Origin: PWND01 sp964601515
GTDB taxonomy: Bacteria > Bacteroidota > Bacteroidia > Bacteroidales > UBA7960
Assembly (NCBI GenBank): GCA_964601515.1
Contig: CAZRNU010000102.1
Location: 1-10,880, forward strand
Reading direction: 5' to 3'
DNA: 10,880 nucleotides
Shown here: positions 1 through 7,246 of the stretch, one piece after another
Numbering within the stretch: the stretch's first letter is position 1
Layout of the letters: each line of letters starts with the position of its first letter
Translations under genes and position numbers: made by a program
The notes under the pieces: model-generated
What the model was told of the DNA's origin: nothing
The model's database searches: none
The model's input: the letters and a program-made list of their open reading frames with translations, nothing else

Positions 1-52
1 TTCAGAGCCCGGAAGAGACCTGCCCATATCGCCGCTCTCGGTTATTCCGCAC
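1..52 (-). mobile_element. Candidate foreign segment or junction interrupting the protease gene (possible group II intron 5' end)
   Basis: The first 60 bases are 35/60 G+C, clearly richer than the rest of the protease gene. On the coding strand the third InlB-type domain starts normally (QYTLTTAV) and then becomes unlike the two preceding copies within a few codons. The unlike sequence contains GTGCG at 52-48, which matches the conserved GUGYG 5' end of group II introns. The protease frame stays open only as far as the window edge, so chance readthrough is possible. Alternatives are a chimeric assembly junction or a genuinely divergent C-terminus. No reverse transcriptase or domain V can be seen because the window ends. 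Confidence 0.3.
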
Positions 53-2763
53 TGCCTTACAGCAGTTGTAAGAGTGTACTGAATAGGTGCAAAATGAGCA
101 GTAGCAGTAACATTACTATTCATAGTTACATTAACAGACTGATTAGTATTATCGGCTCCGTTAATAACCCACTTAACAAATTGCTGACCTGAGCCGGGAG
201 TAGCACTTAAATTTACAACTGTTCCTGAATTATAAGTATGATTTCCAACAGCCGGAGTAGTGGTTCCTGTTCCATTAGTAGCCATTGTTAGAGTATATTG
301 CTGAACGGCAGAACCACCTGTTATTTGAACATCGTCAATACACCAATAATAACCCCATGTACCTGTAAAATTCCATTTGAATTTTACCTGAGATTGTCCG
401 GCAACATTGGGTATTTGCATGCTAAATGTAGCAGGATTAGCAGTAGTAGCAGTCCATTGTTGAACCTGTGTCCAGGTAGCACCATTATTTATACTATAAG
501 ATAATGTTGCAGTTGAGGAAGTTTGATACTGACGGAAGTAATGTTTAAAAGAAAGAGTAACTGTTCCGTAGCTGCTCAAGTTTAATGTTGGAGTTATTAG
601 GTCAGAATTTTGTGTATTTCCGCTACCATATCCATCGCTATTTAAATATGCATAATTTCCGGAAGATCCGGTTAGTCCGTTACTTATAGTTCCAAACTTC
701 CAAACCTGACCGTTATTTCTATGGTCAACAATATCCCAGCATGTTGGAAGAGTTGTTGTTCCAAATCCTTCATTAAAAGGAAGGGTATAAGCGCTGCAAG
801 ATGGAGTATCTTGAACAAAATATGCTGTTGCAGTTGTATTAGCATTCATTGTAAGCTGCAATGATGAATTTGTATATGTACTACCGTTAACAATCCACTT
901 GTCAAATACAAATCCAGGAGACGGGCTAGCAGAAATATTTACAGTTGCACCCTGGTTGTAAGTATGAGTTCCGGGTAATGGACTAACTGAGCCTGTGCCA
1001 TTAACAGCCATTGTTAATGTATATTGAGTAGTTTGCTGTGTTCCGGTAATCTGAACATCATCAATACACCAATAATAACCCCATGTTCCTGTATAATTCC
1101 ATCTGAATTTAACGTTGTTTTTGTTTGCAACTGCAGGTATTTGCTGAGTAAATGTAGCAGGGTTTGCAGTAGATGCAGTCCATTGTTGTATTTGAGTCCA
1201 AGTAGAACCGTTATCTAAGCTATATGAAAGTGTAGCAGTAGAAACGGTATTATATTGACGGAAATAATGTTTGAAGGATAATGTTACCGTTGAATATCCG
1301 GTGAAATTATAAGTAGGAGAGACTAAGTCAGAATTTTGAGTATTTCCGCTTCCATAGCCATCACTGTTTAGGTATGCATAATTTCCGGAAGCACCGCTAA
1401 GGCCACTTGAAACTGTTCCAAATTTCCAAACCTGTCCATTTCCTTGTCTGTCTATTACGCTCCAGCAGGAAGGTGTAGTTGTTCCGCTAAATCCCTCGCT
1501 GTAAGGAAGCGCTGTTATTGTTCCACATTGAGTAGATGCACTAGTTGTGGCACCTGAAGAATATTGGTTTGTGGCATTATACGACCAAACTTTATAATTA
1601 TAAGTTGTAGCAGCAGAGAGACCTGTATGTTGGAAACTGGTTGCAGTTCCTCTATAAAGGATTGTTCCTCCGCCTGATAATGCTTGTCCTGCGCTGTAGG
1701 TGGTTCCATTTGCAGGCGTTCCGAAAGTTCCGTTTGGTGACCATGCAACCATAACACTGTTATTAGCAGCGTTTTTTGTCCATGCAAGATTTATTTGGCT
1801 TTGGCTGGCGCCTGTGGCTGTTACGTTTGTAGGATTGGCAACACCACCGCTTGGTCCTTCCCAGGTTAAGCCGGTTGTAGTTTGAATCCAGGTTTGAAAA
1901 TGAGACACTCTTGCATATATACCCGGGTAATATGGGCGTGCACATCCAATTCCCCAGCTGGTTGCTCCGGCTAGACGGAATCCAACAGGAGAATCTGCAG
2001 CAGGAACAACAAAAGGACCGCCACTATCTCCTTGGCAGGCATCAACACCGCCTTGAGTTAGATTTCCGGCGCAAATCATGTCTTCTGTAATTTGTCCTGT
2101 ATTATAATATCCGGGGCTCATGGCCTGAGCATTAGAAACAATTGGTACAGATGCCTTCAACAAAGTATTTGAAGCCGAGCCACCTTCACTTGTAGCTCCC
2201 CAACCTGTAATTGTAGCAACAACACCAGGGTCCTGAATGCCGGCAGTTGCATGAGCTGCTGTAACAATAGGAATAGCTTTCACGTTTGTTCCTGATAGGT
2301 CAAGAGGTGTGCTAAGTCTTAATAAGGCAATGTCGTTTCTATGTGTGCTGGCAACGTATTGAGGGTGTTTAATTTCTTGGGCAACAACACGGTCTTGGCC
2401 TGTAGTTGATGTTTTGTTTGTAACCCCTGCACGAATCTTAATGTTTGAATAACTGCCAAGGCAATGCGCTGCAGTTAAAATCCAGTATTCGCTAATAACA
2501 CTTCCGCCGCAAAATTGAGCATTAGAACTGGTCATAATTGCCACTTGCCATGGGTAATCTGCTATATTTGCAGTTGTTCCTCCTACAATCCTGCTTAAAA
2601 TAGGCTCATCCAAATTAAAATCAAAGTCAAGCAGACTTGGCTCTTTGATTGTTAAAGGTGGATTTTCGGGATTGATTTCAGCAGTTGTTGTATTTGCTGT
2701 TAGTAATAGGAAGGAAATTAATGCTAGAAAGATAGCTTTGTAGTTAGAGTAAAGTTTATTCAT
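1..2763 (-). CDS. Secreted trypsin-like (S1) serine protease with Fn3, choice-of-anchor J and InlB-type repeats; 3' end outside window
   Basis: The frame is open for 921 codons from the ATG at 2763-2761 to the window edge, with no stop. Residues 1 to about 24 form a signal peptide, followed by an acidic propeptide that ends in an R58|IVGG activation site. The S1 domain (about 59-295) has a complete triad: H100 in TAAHC, D144 in RNDIALL and S247 in CQGDSGGP. D241, six residues before the Ser, fills the trypsin S1-pocket position, and SWGIGC...PGIY keeps the pocket glycines, so cleavage after Arg/Lys is predicted. An Fn3-like domain follows (about 305-410). Then come two copies of a choice-of-anchor J domain (about 413-573 and 656-815, each with WCIDDVQITG), each followed by an InlB-type bacterial repeat domain (about 579-649 and 821-891). 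A third InlB-type domain begins at about 892 and loses similarity after residue 902. A T9SS C-terminal domain would be expected beyond the edge but is not visible. The true coding sequence may stop matching at base 53 (see the 1-52 entry). Confidence 0.9.
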   Translation of the reverse strand, partial: MNKLYSNYKAIFLALISFLLLTANTTTAEINPENPPLTIKEPSLLDFDFNLDEPILSRIVGGTTANIADYPWQVAIMTSSNAQFCGGSVISEYWILTAAHCLGSYSNIKIRAGVTNKTSTTGQDRVVAQEIKHPQYVASTHRNDIALLRLSTPLDLSGTNVKAIPIVTAAHATAGIQDPGVVATITGWGATSEGGSASNTLLKASVPIVSNAQAMSPGYYNTGQITEDMICAGNLTQGGVDACQGDSGGPFVVPAADSPVGFRLAGATSWGIGCARPYYPGIYARVSHFQTWIQTTTGLTWEGPSGGVANPTNVTATGASQSQINLAWTKNAANNSVMVAWSPNGTFGTPANGTTYSAGQALSGGGTILYRGTATSFQHTGLSAATTYNYKVWSYNATNQYSSGATTSASTQCGTITALPYSEGFSGTTTPSCWSVIDRQGNGQVWKFGTVSSGLSGASGNYAYLNSDGYGSGNTQNSDLVSPTYNFTGYSTVTLSFKHYFRQYNTVSTATLSYSLDNGSTWTQIQQWTASTANPATFTQQIPAVANKNNVKFRWNYTGTWGYYWCIDDVQITGTQQTTQYTLTMAVNGTGSVSPLPGTHTYNQGATVNISASPSPGFVFDKWIVNGSTYTNSSLQLTMNANTTATAYFVQDTPSCSAYTLPFNEGFGTTTLPTCWDIVDHRNNGQVWKFGTISNGLTGSSGNYAYLNSDGYGSGNTQNSDLITPTLNLSSYGTVTLSFKHYFRQYQTSSTATLSYSINNGATWTQVQQWTATTANPATFSMQIPNVAGQSQVKFKWNFTGTWGYYWCIDDVQITGGSAVQQYTLTMATNGTGTTTPAVGNHTYNSGTVVNLSATPGSGQQFVKWVINGADNTNQSVNVTMNSNVTATAHFAPIQYTLTTAVRQCGITESGDMGRSLPGSE
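91..1527 (-). repeat. Tandem duplication of a ~240-residue J + InlB-type unit inside the protease
   Basis: Copy 1 covers residues 413-649 (bases 1527-817) and copy 2 covers residues 656-891 (bases 798-91). The two are aligned at a period of 726 bases across most of their length, with one extra codon near the start of copy 1. Long identical blocks include NYAYLNSDGYGSGNTQNSDL and WGYYWCIDDVQITG. The DNA is also similar (for example caccaataataacccc at 341 and 1067), which points to an intragenic duplication rather than two separately recruited domains. Confidence 0.9.
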
Positions 2764-2934
2764 AATGGTGTGTTTTGGTTGATGATTGGTGAATATTAAA
2801 ATTATATTTTTATGTTTCGAAATTTGTCATTTAGCAGTTGTTATTTGTTTTTAATAGTTAAATAATAAAAATAATAGCTTATAAGCGTTTGAATACTAAA
2901 CCGAAAGATATGAATTTTTTTTTTAAAACTAAAC

Positions 2935-2987
2935 AAATATTTAACAATTATTTTTTTTAAGCCGAGAGCAATTATTGTTAAATATTT
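2935..2987. repeat. 14-bp perfect inverted repeat with a 25-base spacer
   Basis: The left arm AAATATTTAACAAT (2935-2948) is the exact reverse complement of ATTGTTAAATATTT (2974-2987). After one mismatch, three more pairs extend inward. It lies about 170 bases upstream of the protease start. It could be a binding site for a dimeric regulator or an RNA hairpin in a transcript leader. Some chance contribution is possible in such A+T-rich DNA. Confidence 0.6.
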
Positions 2988-3035
2988 ATACAAAAAACAA
3001 AAAACTAAAGACAAGAGGCGGTTATTTGCGCCCAT

Positions 3036-3060
3036 AAAAAATTTAAGTAAAACACTTAAA
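3036..3060 (-). terminator. Probable intrinsic terminator of the 3098-3862 gene
   Basis: On the minus strand a 7-bp stem (TTTAAGT / ACTTAAA at 3054-3060 and 3042-3048) with a 5-base loop is followed directly by a six-T run (3041-3036). It starts 38 bases after the stop codon at 3098, the expected place. The stem is A+T-rich with only one G-C pair, so its strength is uncertain. Confidence 0.5.
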
Positions 3061-3097
3061 AGGAAGTAAAACTACTTGAATTGTTAATTTTTTCTTT

Positions 3098-3862
3098 CTA
3101 CAAAGAAATGACGAGTTTTCTTGTTGAAATAATTACATTATCAACAACAAAAGAAATCATATACATACCTCTTTGCAAGGAAGAAGTATCAATTCTGAAT
3201 GAATTGGAAGATGAATCCAGCAAAAATTCATTTAATAGTCTGCCTGTAATAGAATATACTCTTATAGAAGCAGAGCTATTATTATTTACAGAGTAATTAA
3301 CTTCAGTAAAGTCTTTAGCAGGATTTGGATATATAGATGTTAGAGTTGAAACAACTTGAGGTAATTGAATAGCATTGGGCTCTTCTTCTTCGTAAACATA
3401 ACTCACTGTAACTTCAACAGTTTCAAAATCTTCGCGATCGGAAAAGAATTCGTATTTAATAATTGAAGTTCCTATAATTGGAGTTTCTCCATTTCCAGCT
3501 GGAAGATAATCAGCATAAAAATCGCTGGCAGATGAAACTTCATCAGGCTCAAGTAAAATTGGAACTTCAGTTTCAAAAGTATTTTCATCTAAACATGACC
3601 CTCTCCAACAAAAATAGTTTATGGTTCCGGGAAGTACATCCATTTCAATTTTTCTAACTAAAACAGAAACAATAACATCTTTATCATTTCTGAAGAAAAT
3701 TTTAGCCTTCATAATACCATAAACATCTATATCATCACCAACAAGAACACCATTTGTTATATCATTGCCATCTTTATCAAGTAAAACAAGCTCCTGTGCT
3801 TTTATAATAAAAGCACTAAAGAAAAATGACACAAAAACCGAGAATAGGATAAATTTTTTCAT
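3098..3862 (-). CDS. Exported T9SS type A sorting-domain protein with a CWRGSC motif, function unknown
   Basis: This encodes 254 residues from the ATG at 3862. A TTG in frame at 3883 is possible but would lie inside the likely promoter, and only the ATG gives a clean signal peptide (MKKF..., cleavage near IKA|QE at 22). The mature part is a single beta-rich domain (about 23-160) with two cysteines, C85 and C90, in NYFCWRGSC. An acidic linker (YEEEEP) leads to a typical C-terminal sorting domain from about residue 177: SIYPNPA, then SITGRLL, SLQRGMYMISF and KLVISL. By family knowledge, T9SS carries such proteins across the outer membrane and removes the sorting domain, leaving the protein anchored or released. 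From memory, small proteins of this NYFCW..C type recur in Bacteroidota, but no function is established. It is divergent from the Omp28-like gene, and its cysteine pair could be a substrate for the thiol proteins next door (inference). Confidence 0.85.
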   Translation of the reverse strand: MKKFILFSVFVSFFFSAFIIKAQELVLLDKDGNDITNGVLVGDDIDVYGIMKAKIFFRNDKDVIVSVLVRKIEMDVLPGTINYFCWRGSCLDENTFETEVPILLEPDEVSSASDFYADYLPAGNGETPIIGTSIIKYEFFSDREDFETVEVTVSYVYEEEEPNAIQLPQVVSTLTSIYPNPAKDFTEVNYSVNNNSSASIRVYSITGRLLNEFLLDSSSNSFRIDTSSLQRGMYMISFVVDNVIISTRKLVISL

Positions 3863-3880
3863 ATCAATAAAATTAGTGAA

Positions 3881-3909
3881 CAAAAGTAACTAAAAAAACA
3901 AATCTCAAA
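3881..3909 (-). promoter_or_regulatory. Bacteroidota-type promoter for the CWRGSC protein
   Basis: On the minus strand a perfect TAnnTTTG -7 box (TACTTTTG, 3888-3881) is preceded by TTTG (3909-3906) with a 17-base spacer, close to the -33/-7 layout known for the Bacteroides primary sigma factor. Transcription would begin about 10-15 bases before the ATG at 3862, giving a short leader. This supports the ATG over the upstream TTG start. Confidence 0.5.
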
Positions 3910-3992
3910 AATGTTAAAAAAATCAAATATCTATATATTTTCCTATGACGCCTAAACAAACAAGAATATGCGATATATATATATGTTTTACA

Positions 3993-4000
3993 TACTTTTG
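3993..4000 (+). promoter_or_regulatory. Candidate -7 box for the Omp28-like gene
   Basis: TACTTTTG matches TAnnTTTG and is identical to the box on the opposite strand for the divergent gene. No TTG or TTTG sits 17-23 bases upstream, and the implied leader is about 100 bases. A weaker TAAATTTA closer to the start (4087-4094) is an alternative. The region between also holds an AT dinucleotide run (about 3973-3984). Confidence 0.35.
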
Positions 4001-4108
4001 GAGTTGTAATATATTGTATATATTTTTACCCTCCCAAAAAATATACCACGAGTTTGTCGCCATAACAAAAAATTCTTTATTAACTATAAATTTAAAACCA
4101 AAACACCA

Positions 4109-6556
4109 ATGAAAAAAAATCTAACAATTACAATTGCTTTAATTCTGGCATTTTTTGTTTCGAATGCACAGGTATTAATTAACGAAACATTTTCATCCGG
4201 AACATTTCCGCCTGCAGGTTGGAGCATTTCAGCACAGGCAGGTAACTGGTCTGCTGTAACATCAAGCAATGCAGGAGGGCAGTCGCCGGAAGCCAGACTA
4301 AATTGGACTCCGGCATTTAATACAACAACAAGATTAATCCTGCCGGTTATAGACGTTGCTGCTTTAAATACAACAACATTAGTAGCATCTTTTAAGCATA
4401 TGTTGGATCACTTTTCAGAAACATACAATGTTGGGTTTTCATATAGAATAGGAGAAGGAAGCTGGGTAAATATATGGTCGCATTCTGTTACACAGAGTAT
4501 TGCAGCCGAAACAAAGACTTTTATTATAACAGAGACTGATATTTTGGAAAGCAGTGAAGTTCAATTTTCAATTTTCTTTTCAGGAAACAGCTATTATTTA
4601 AACTATTGGTACATTGACGATGTTACAATTCTGGCTCCTGAAGGTATGGATCTAGCTTTAACAAAGGTAAATCTTCCAAATGTATTTGCTTCACCATACA
4701 CAATTACAGGAAAGGTTTCAAATTTTGGTGCAGAAGAAATTACTTCTTTTGACCTTAATTGGGTAATAAGCGATAAAGAAGTTGTTACAGAGTCATTTAC
4801 CGGGCTGAATATTTCTGCATTTGAAACGTTTGATTTTTCTGCAGAAAATCCTTTAGACCTTGAGCCGGGTCATTATGCGATAGAAGTTTATATTTCTAAT
4901 GTTAACGGACAAGCAGAAGATGATGATTCCGGCAATGATTTATTCAATAAAGCATTTCAAGTAGCACATAATTCAGTTGCTCGTCGTCCGATTTTTGAAT
5001 CATTTACGAGCTCAACCTGTCCTCCTTGTTACACATTTAATACAACCTTTTTTAATGCCTTTACAACAACCAATGCCGATGATATTGTGTTAATCAAGTA
5101 TCAAATGAATTGGCCGGGCGCAGGAGATCCTTATTATAATGCAGATGGAGGAATTCGCAGAACATATTATGGTGTGAGCGGAGTACCGTCTTTATTTATT
5201 GAGGGCAAATCAACAACACTAAGCTCTGCTGCGATAAACAATGCTTTAGCAGAAGGAAAAAATAATCCTGCTTTTGTTACGATTGAAAGCGAATATTTTA
5301 TGGATGGAAATACAATTTCTATTTCAGGAAGCCTTTTGCCATATGCTAATTTTGAAGGAGTAAGAATGCATATCGGGGTTATTGAAGGAGTTACATATAA
5401 TAATGCAACATCGAATGGAGAAACTTTCTTCAAGCATGTAATGCACAAAATGCTTCCAAATGGAAATGGAACATCAATTGATTTAGTAGCTCTTGAGGAA
5501 TATGATTTTTCATTTGAATTCAACATGTCATCAACTAAGGTTGAAGAGATGCATGATTTGAAAGTCGTTATTTTCATTCAAAATCATTTAACCAAAGAAA
5601 TTTATCAGAGTGGGTATGCTCAATTGGTTGGTCCTCCGATTGCCAACGCAAACTTAGTAGGAGGAGAAGCATCAGCGGAGATAAACGCTAACATTATTAT
5701 TAATTTTAGCATGCCTGTATTCGACACAGATGGCTCAGACCTTACAAGCGAAACAGCGAAAGAAAAAGTTTCTTTTCAAACTGTGGAAAAAGCAGATGTT
5801 GAATTTGACCTTACTTTAAATGCAAACTCAACTTCTTTTACAATTATTCCGGTAGAAACTCTTGAATTTTCAACAGATTATATAATTACTATTCAGCCAT
5901 TAATGGGAATTACAGGTGAAATTTCAGAAGAAGTGACATTTGAATTTACAACAAGAGACATAGTTGATGCACCGTCTGTTACATTTAATGTTTTAAGTAA
6001 TGAAGCAGATGTTGCAATAGATAAGGTTTTTAAAATCTACTTTGATCAGGCAGTTAGAAACACAGATGGAAGTGTAATAAACAACACAAATGCTGTTAAT
6101 TTGATTAATCTAAATGATGATTCAGAAAACGATGTGGCCTTCACAGCTACAATTAACTCTGCAAAAACTGAAATAACAGTAACGCCTTCTTCAAGTTTAA
6201 ATTATAATACTACATATACTCTTGAAGTATTGCCGGTACTTGGAACAGACCAAGAGTCGGAACTATCTGCTGTATCATTTACTACTGTTCAACAAGTTGG
6301 GATTAATGACATAGTTCTTGAGGGAGTAAACATTTATCCTAATCCGGCAAGTGATTATTTAATGATTATGCTACCGGGAGAAAACACTTCTATCATAACA
6401 ATATATGATATTAAAGGCAAGCTTGTTATTTCCGAGCAAGTTGAGGGAAGCAGCGCAAGGCTTAATATTTCCGGACTTATGAATGGTGTATATATGATTA
6501 GAATTATTGAAGGGGAGAAAGTGTTTAACGGGAAATTCAATATTTTATCGAAATAA
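4109..6556 (+). CDS. Multidomain T9SS surface protein with an Omp28-like thioredoxin-fold domain (CPPC)
   Basis: This encodes 815 residues. The signal peptide MKKNLTITIALILAFFVSNA is cut before Q21. A choice-of-anchor J domain spans about 22-175 (ETFSSGTFPPAGW ... YWYIDDVTI), then an Ig/CARDB-like domain about 180-288. An Omp28-like domain (about 290-506) contains FTSSTCPPC with C304 and C307 and a GVP turn at 358-360 before SLFI, where thioredoxin folds place their cis-proline. Two SbsA-like Ig domains (about 510-616 and 620-728) follow. A type A sorting domain occupies about 735-815 (VNIYPNPASDY, IYDIKGKLV, LMNGVYMIRI). T9SS export to the surface is therefore expected. The CPPC pair suggests thiol-disulfide chemistry, but activity is not proven for Omp28-type proteins. 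It is followed 168 bases later by a TlpA-like thioredoxin and a DUF6029-like barrel protein, a co-oriented envelope cluster, though a strong hairpin separates it from them. Confidence 0.88.
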   Translation: MKKNLTITIALILAFFVSNAQVLINETFSSGTFPPAGWSISAQAGNWSAVTSSNAGGQSPEARLNWTPAFNTTTRLILPVIDVAALNTTTLVASFKHMLDHFSETYNVGFSYRIGEGSWVNIWSHSVTQSIAAETKTFIITETDILESSEVQFSIFFSGNSYYLNYWYIDDVTILAPEGMDLALTKVNLPNVFASPYTITGKVSNFGAEEITSFDLNWVISDKEVVTESFTGLNISAFETFDFSAENPLDLEPGHYAIEVYISNVNGQAEDDDSGNDLFNKAFQVAHNSVARRPIFESFTSSTCPPCYTFNTTFFNAFTTTNADDIVLIKYQMNWPGAGDPYYNADGGIRRTYYGVSGVPSLFIEGKSTTLSSAAINNALAEGKNNPAFVTIESEYFMDGNTISISGSLLPYANFEGVRMHIGVIEGVTYNNATSNGETFFKHVMHKMLPNGNGTSIDLVALEEYDFSFEFNMSSTKVEEMHDLKVVIFIQNHLTKEIYQSGYAQLVGPPIANANLVGGEASAEINANIIINFSMPVFDTDGSDLTSETAKEKVSFQTVEKADVEFDLTLNANSTSFTIIPVETLEFSTDYIITIQPLMGITGEISEEVTFEFTTRDIVDAPSVTFNVLSNEADVAIDKVFKIYFDQAVRNTDGSVINNTNAVNLINLNDDSENDVAFTATINSAKTEITVTPSSSLNYNTTYTLEVLPVLGTDQESELSAVSFTTVQQVGINDIVLEGVNIYPNPASDYLMIMLPGENTSIITIYDIKGKLVISEQVEGSSARLNISGLMNGVYMIRIIEGEKVFNGKFNILSK

Positions 6557-6575
6557 TTTTATATGATGAAAAACT

Positions 6576-6616
6576 CACAGAGCTGCACAAAGATCTAGAT
6601 CTTTGTGCACTTTGTG
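6576..6616. terminator. Long hairpin with a 26-bp perfect palindrome after the Omp28-like gene
   Basis: TGCACAAAGATCT (6584-6596) is followed without a spacer by its exact reverse complement (6597-6609). With one bulged C (6583), seven more pairs, one of them G-U, extend the stem to 6576 and 6616, giving about 20 pairs. It begins 20 bases after the stop codon and is followed by TTTATAAAC rather than a long T run. It may end or attenuate transcription before the TlpA-like gene, or protect the upstream mRNA end. The CACAGAG/CACAAAG/CTTTGTG words resemble dispersed palindromic intergenic repeats of many environmental bacteria (from memory). Confidence 0.6.
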
Positions 6617-6724
6617 TTTATAAACAAAACAAACAACAGCATTAAACAAATATAATTCGTTATTGACTTTACAAAGAATTAGTTGGAGTGAACAGCAAAT
6701 TCAAATTAAAAAAAATTATTACAG

Positions 6725-7246
6725 ATGAAAACAAAGAGCCTTTTAATTGTGTTTGCAAGTGTTATTTTGGTGTTTACCGCCAATGCACAAAGCAGCCGAA
6801 TTCCTTCGATTATGATTAAGAATCTTGAAGGACAATGTGTTAATACATCAGAATTTGAGAATGACGGCAAGCCATACGTAGTAAGCTTTTGGGCTACATG
6901 GTGTCGTCCTTGTCTTAAAGAGCTGACAGCAATTGACGAGATTTATGAAGATTGGCAAGAAGCAGGATTTAAATTAATTGCGATCAGCACGGATAACGCC
7001 AGAACAAAAAACAATGTTTTGCCAATGGTTAAAGGCAGGGGTTGGGAATTCGAATTTTACAGTGATGAAAATGGTGATTTACAAAGAGCTATGGGGGTAA
7101 ATATGATTCCACACACTTTTATATTAGATGCTAATGGAAACATTATTGATCAACATAGAGCATTTTCAGATGGCATGGAGTACGAAATGTTTGAAAAACT
7201 TAAAAAGATATTGGATGAAAGCATCATTAAAACTACAGAGGAATAA
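6725..7246 (+). CDS. Exported TlpA/AhpC-TSA family thioredoxin-like protein
   Basis: This encodes 173 residues with a signal peptide (cleavage near ANA|QS at residue 21), so it is expected in the periplasm. The thioredoxin fold is clear: VSFWATWCRPCLKE carries the redox pair C60/C63, and NMIPHTF puts the conserved cis-proline at P129. ISTDNARTKNNV has the insertion region typical of TlpA/ResA-like proteins. An extra C38 lies before the active site. Members of this family reduce or exchange disulfides in exported proteins, for example in cytochrome c maturation; here the partner is unknown. No lipobox cysteine follows the signal peptide, so it is probably soluble. Its last 32 bases overlap the next gene, implying coupled expression. 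No TAnnTTTG box was found in the 168 bases upstream, so it may depend on readthrough of the hairpin at 6576-6616 or on an unrecognised promoter. Confidence 0.92.
   Translation: MKTKSLLIVFASVILVFTANAQSSRIPSIMIKNLEGQCVNTSEFENDGKPYVVSFWATWCRPCLKELTAIDEIYEDWQEAGFKLIAISTDNARTKNNVLPMVKGRGWEFEFYSDENGDLQRAMGVNMIPHTFILDANGNIIDQHRAFSDGMEYEMFEKLKKILDESIIKTTEE

Larger units (their letters stand above)
2764..3097. other. A+T-rich non-coding stretch upstream of the protease
   Basis: No convincing gene lies in these 334 bases. The stretch contains runs of A and T, a probable terminator (3036-3060) and a 14-bp inverted repeat (2935-2987), listed separately. No perfect TAnnTTTG box was found on the minus strand. 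The nearest is TATCTTTC at 2910-2903 with a TTTG at 2937-2934, spaced 23 bases apart, which is a weak candidate for the protease promoter. A 64-codon open frame at 3035-2841 has a low-complexity Ile/Lys/Phe/Tyr composition and looks like chance. Confidence 0.7.

Noticed and set aside
298..1945. Short open frames on both strands at 298-504, 1024-1218, 1515-1787, 1700-1885 and 1763-1945
   Set aside because: All are other-frame shadows of the protease; the two at 298 and 1024 resemble each other only because they lie over the two repeat copies.
2841..3035. 64-codon minus-strand open frame
   Set aside because: It lies in very A+T-rich intergenic DNA, has a low-complexity Ile/Lys/Phe/Tyr composition, spans the inverted repeat and starts at the tail of a likely terminator.
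3881..3883. TTG as an earlier start for the CWRGSC protein
   Set aside because: It falls within the likely -7 box and adds seven residues before a clean signal peptide that starts at the ATG at 3862.
3973..3984. AT dinucleotide run
   Set aside because: Short, and expected in such A+T-rich promoter DNA; no function can be supported.
5167..5577. 136-codon minus-strand open frame
   Set aside because: It is antisense to the Omp28-like domain, whose CPPC motif and domain order leave no doubt about the plus strand.
6663..6686. TTGAC followed by TAGTTGG as a promoter for the TlpA-like gene
   Set aside because: The downstream element does not match TAnnTTTG and the -35-like word alone is not informative in Bacteroidota.
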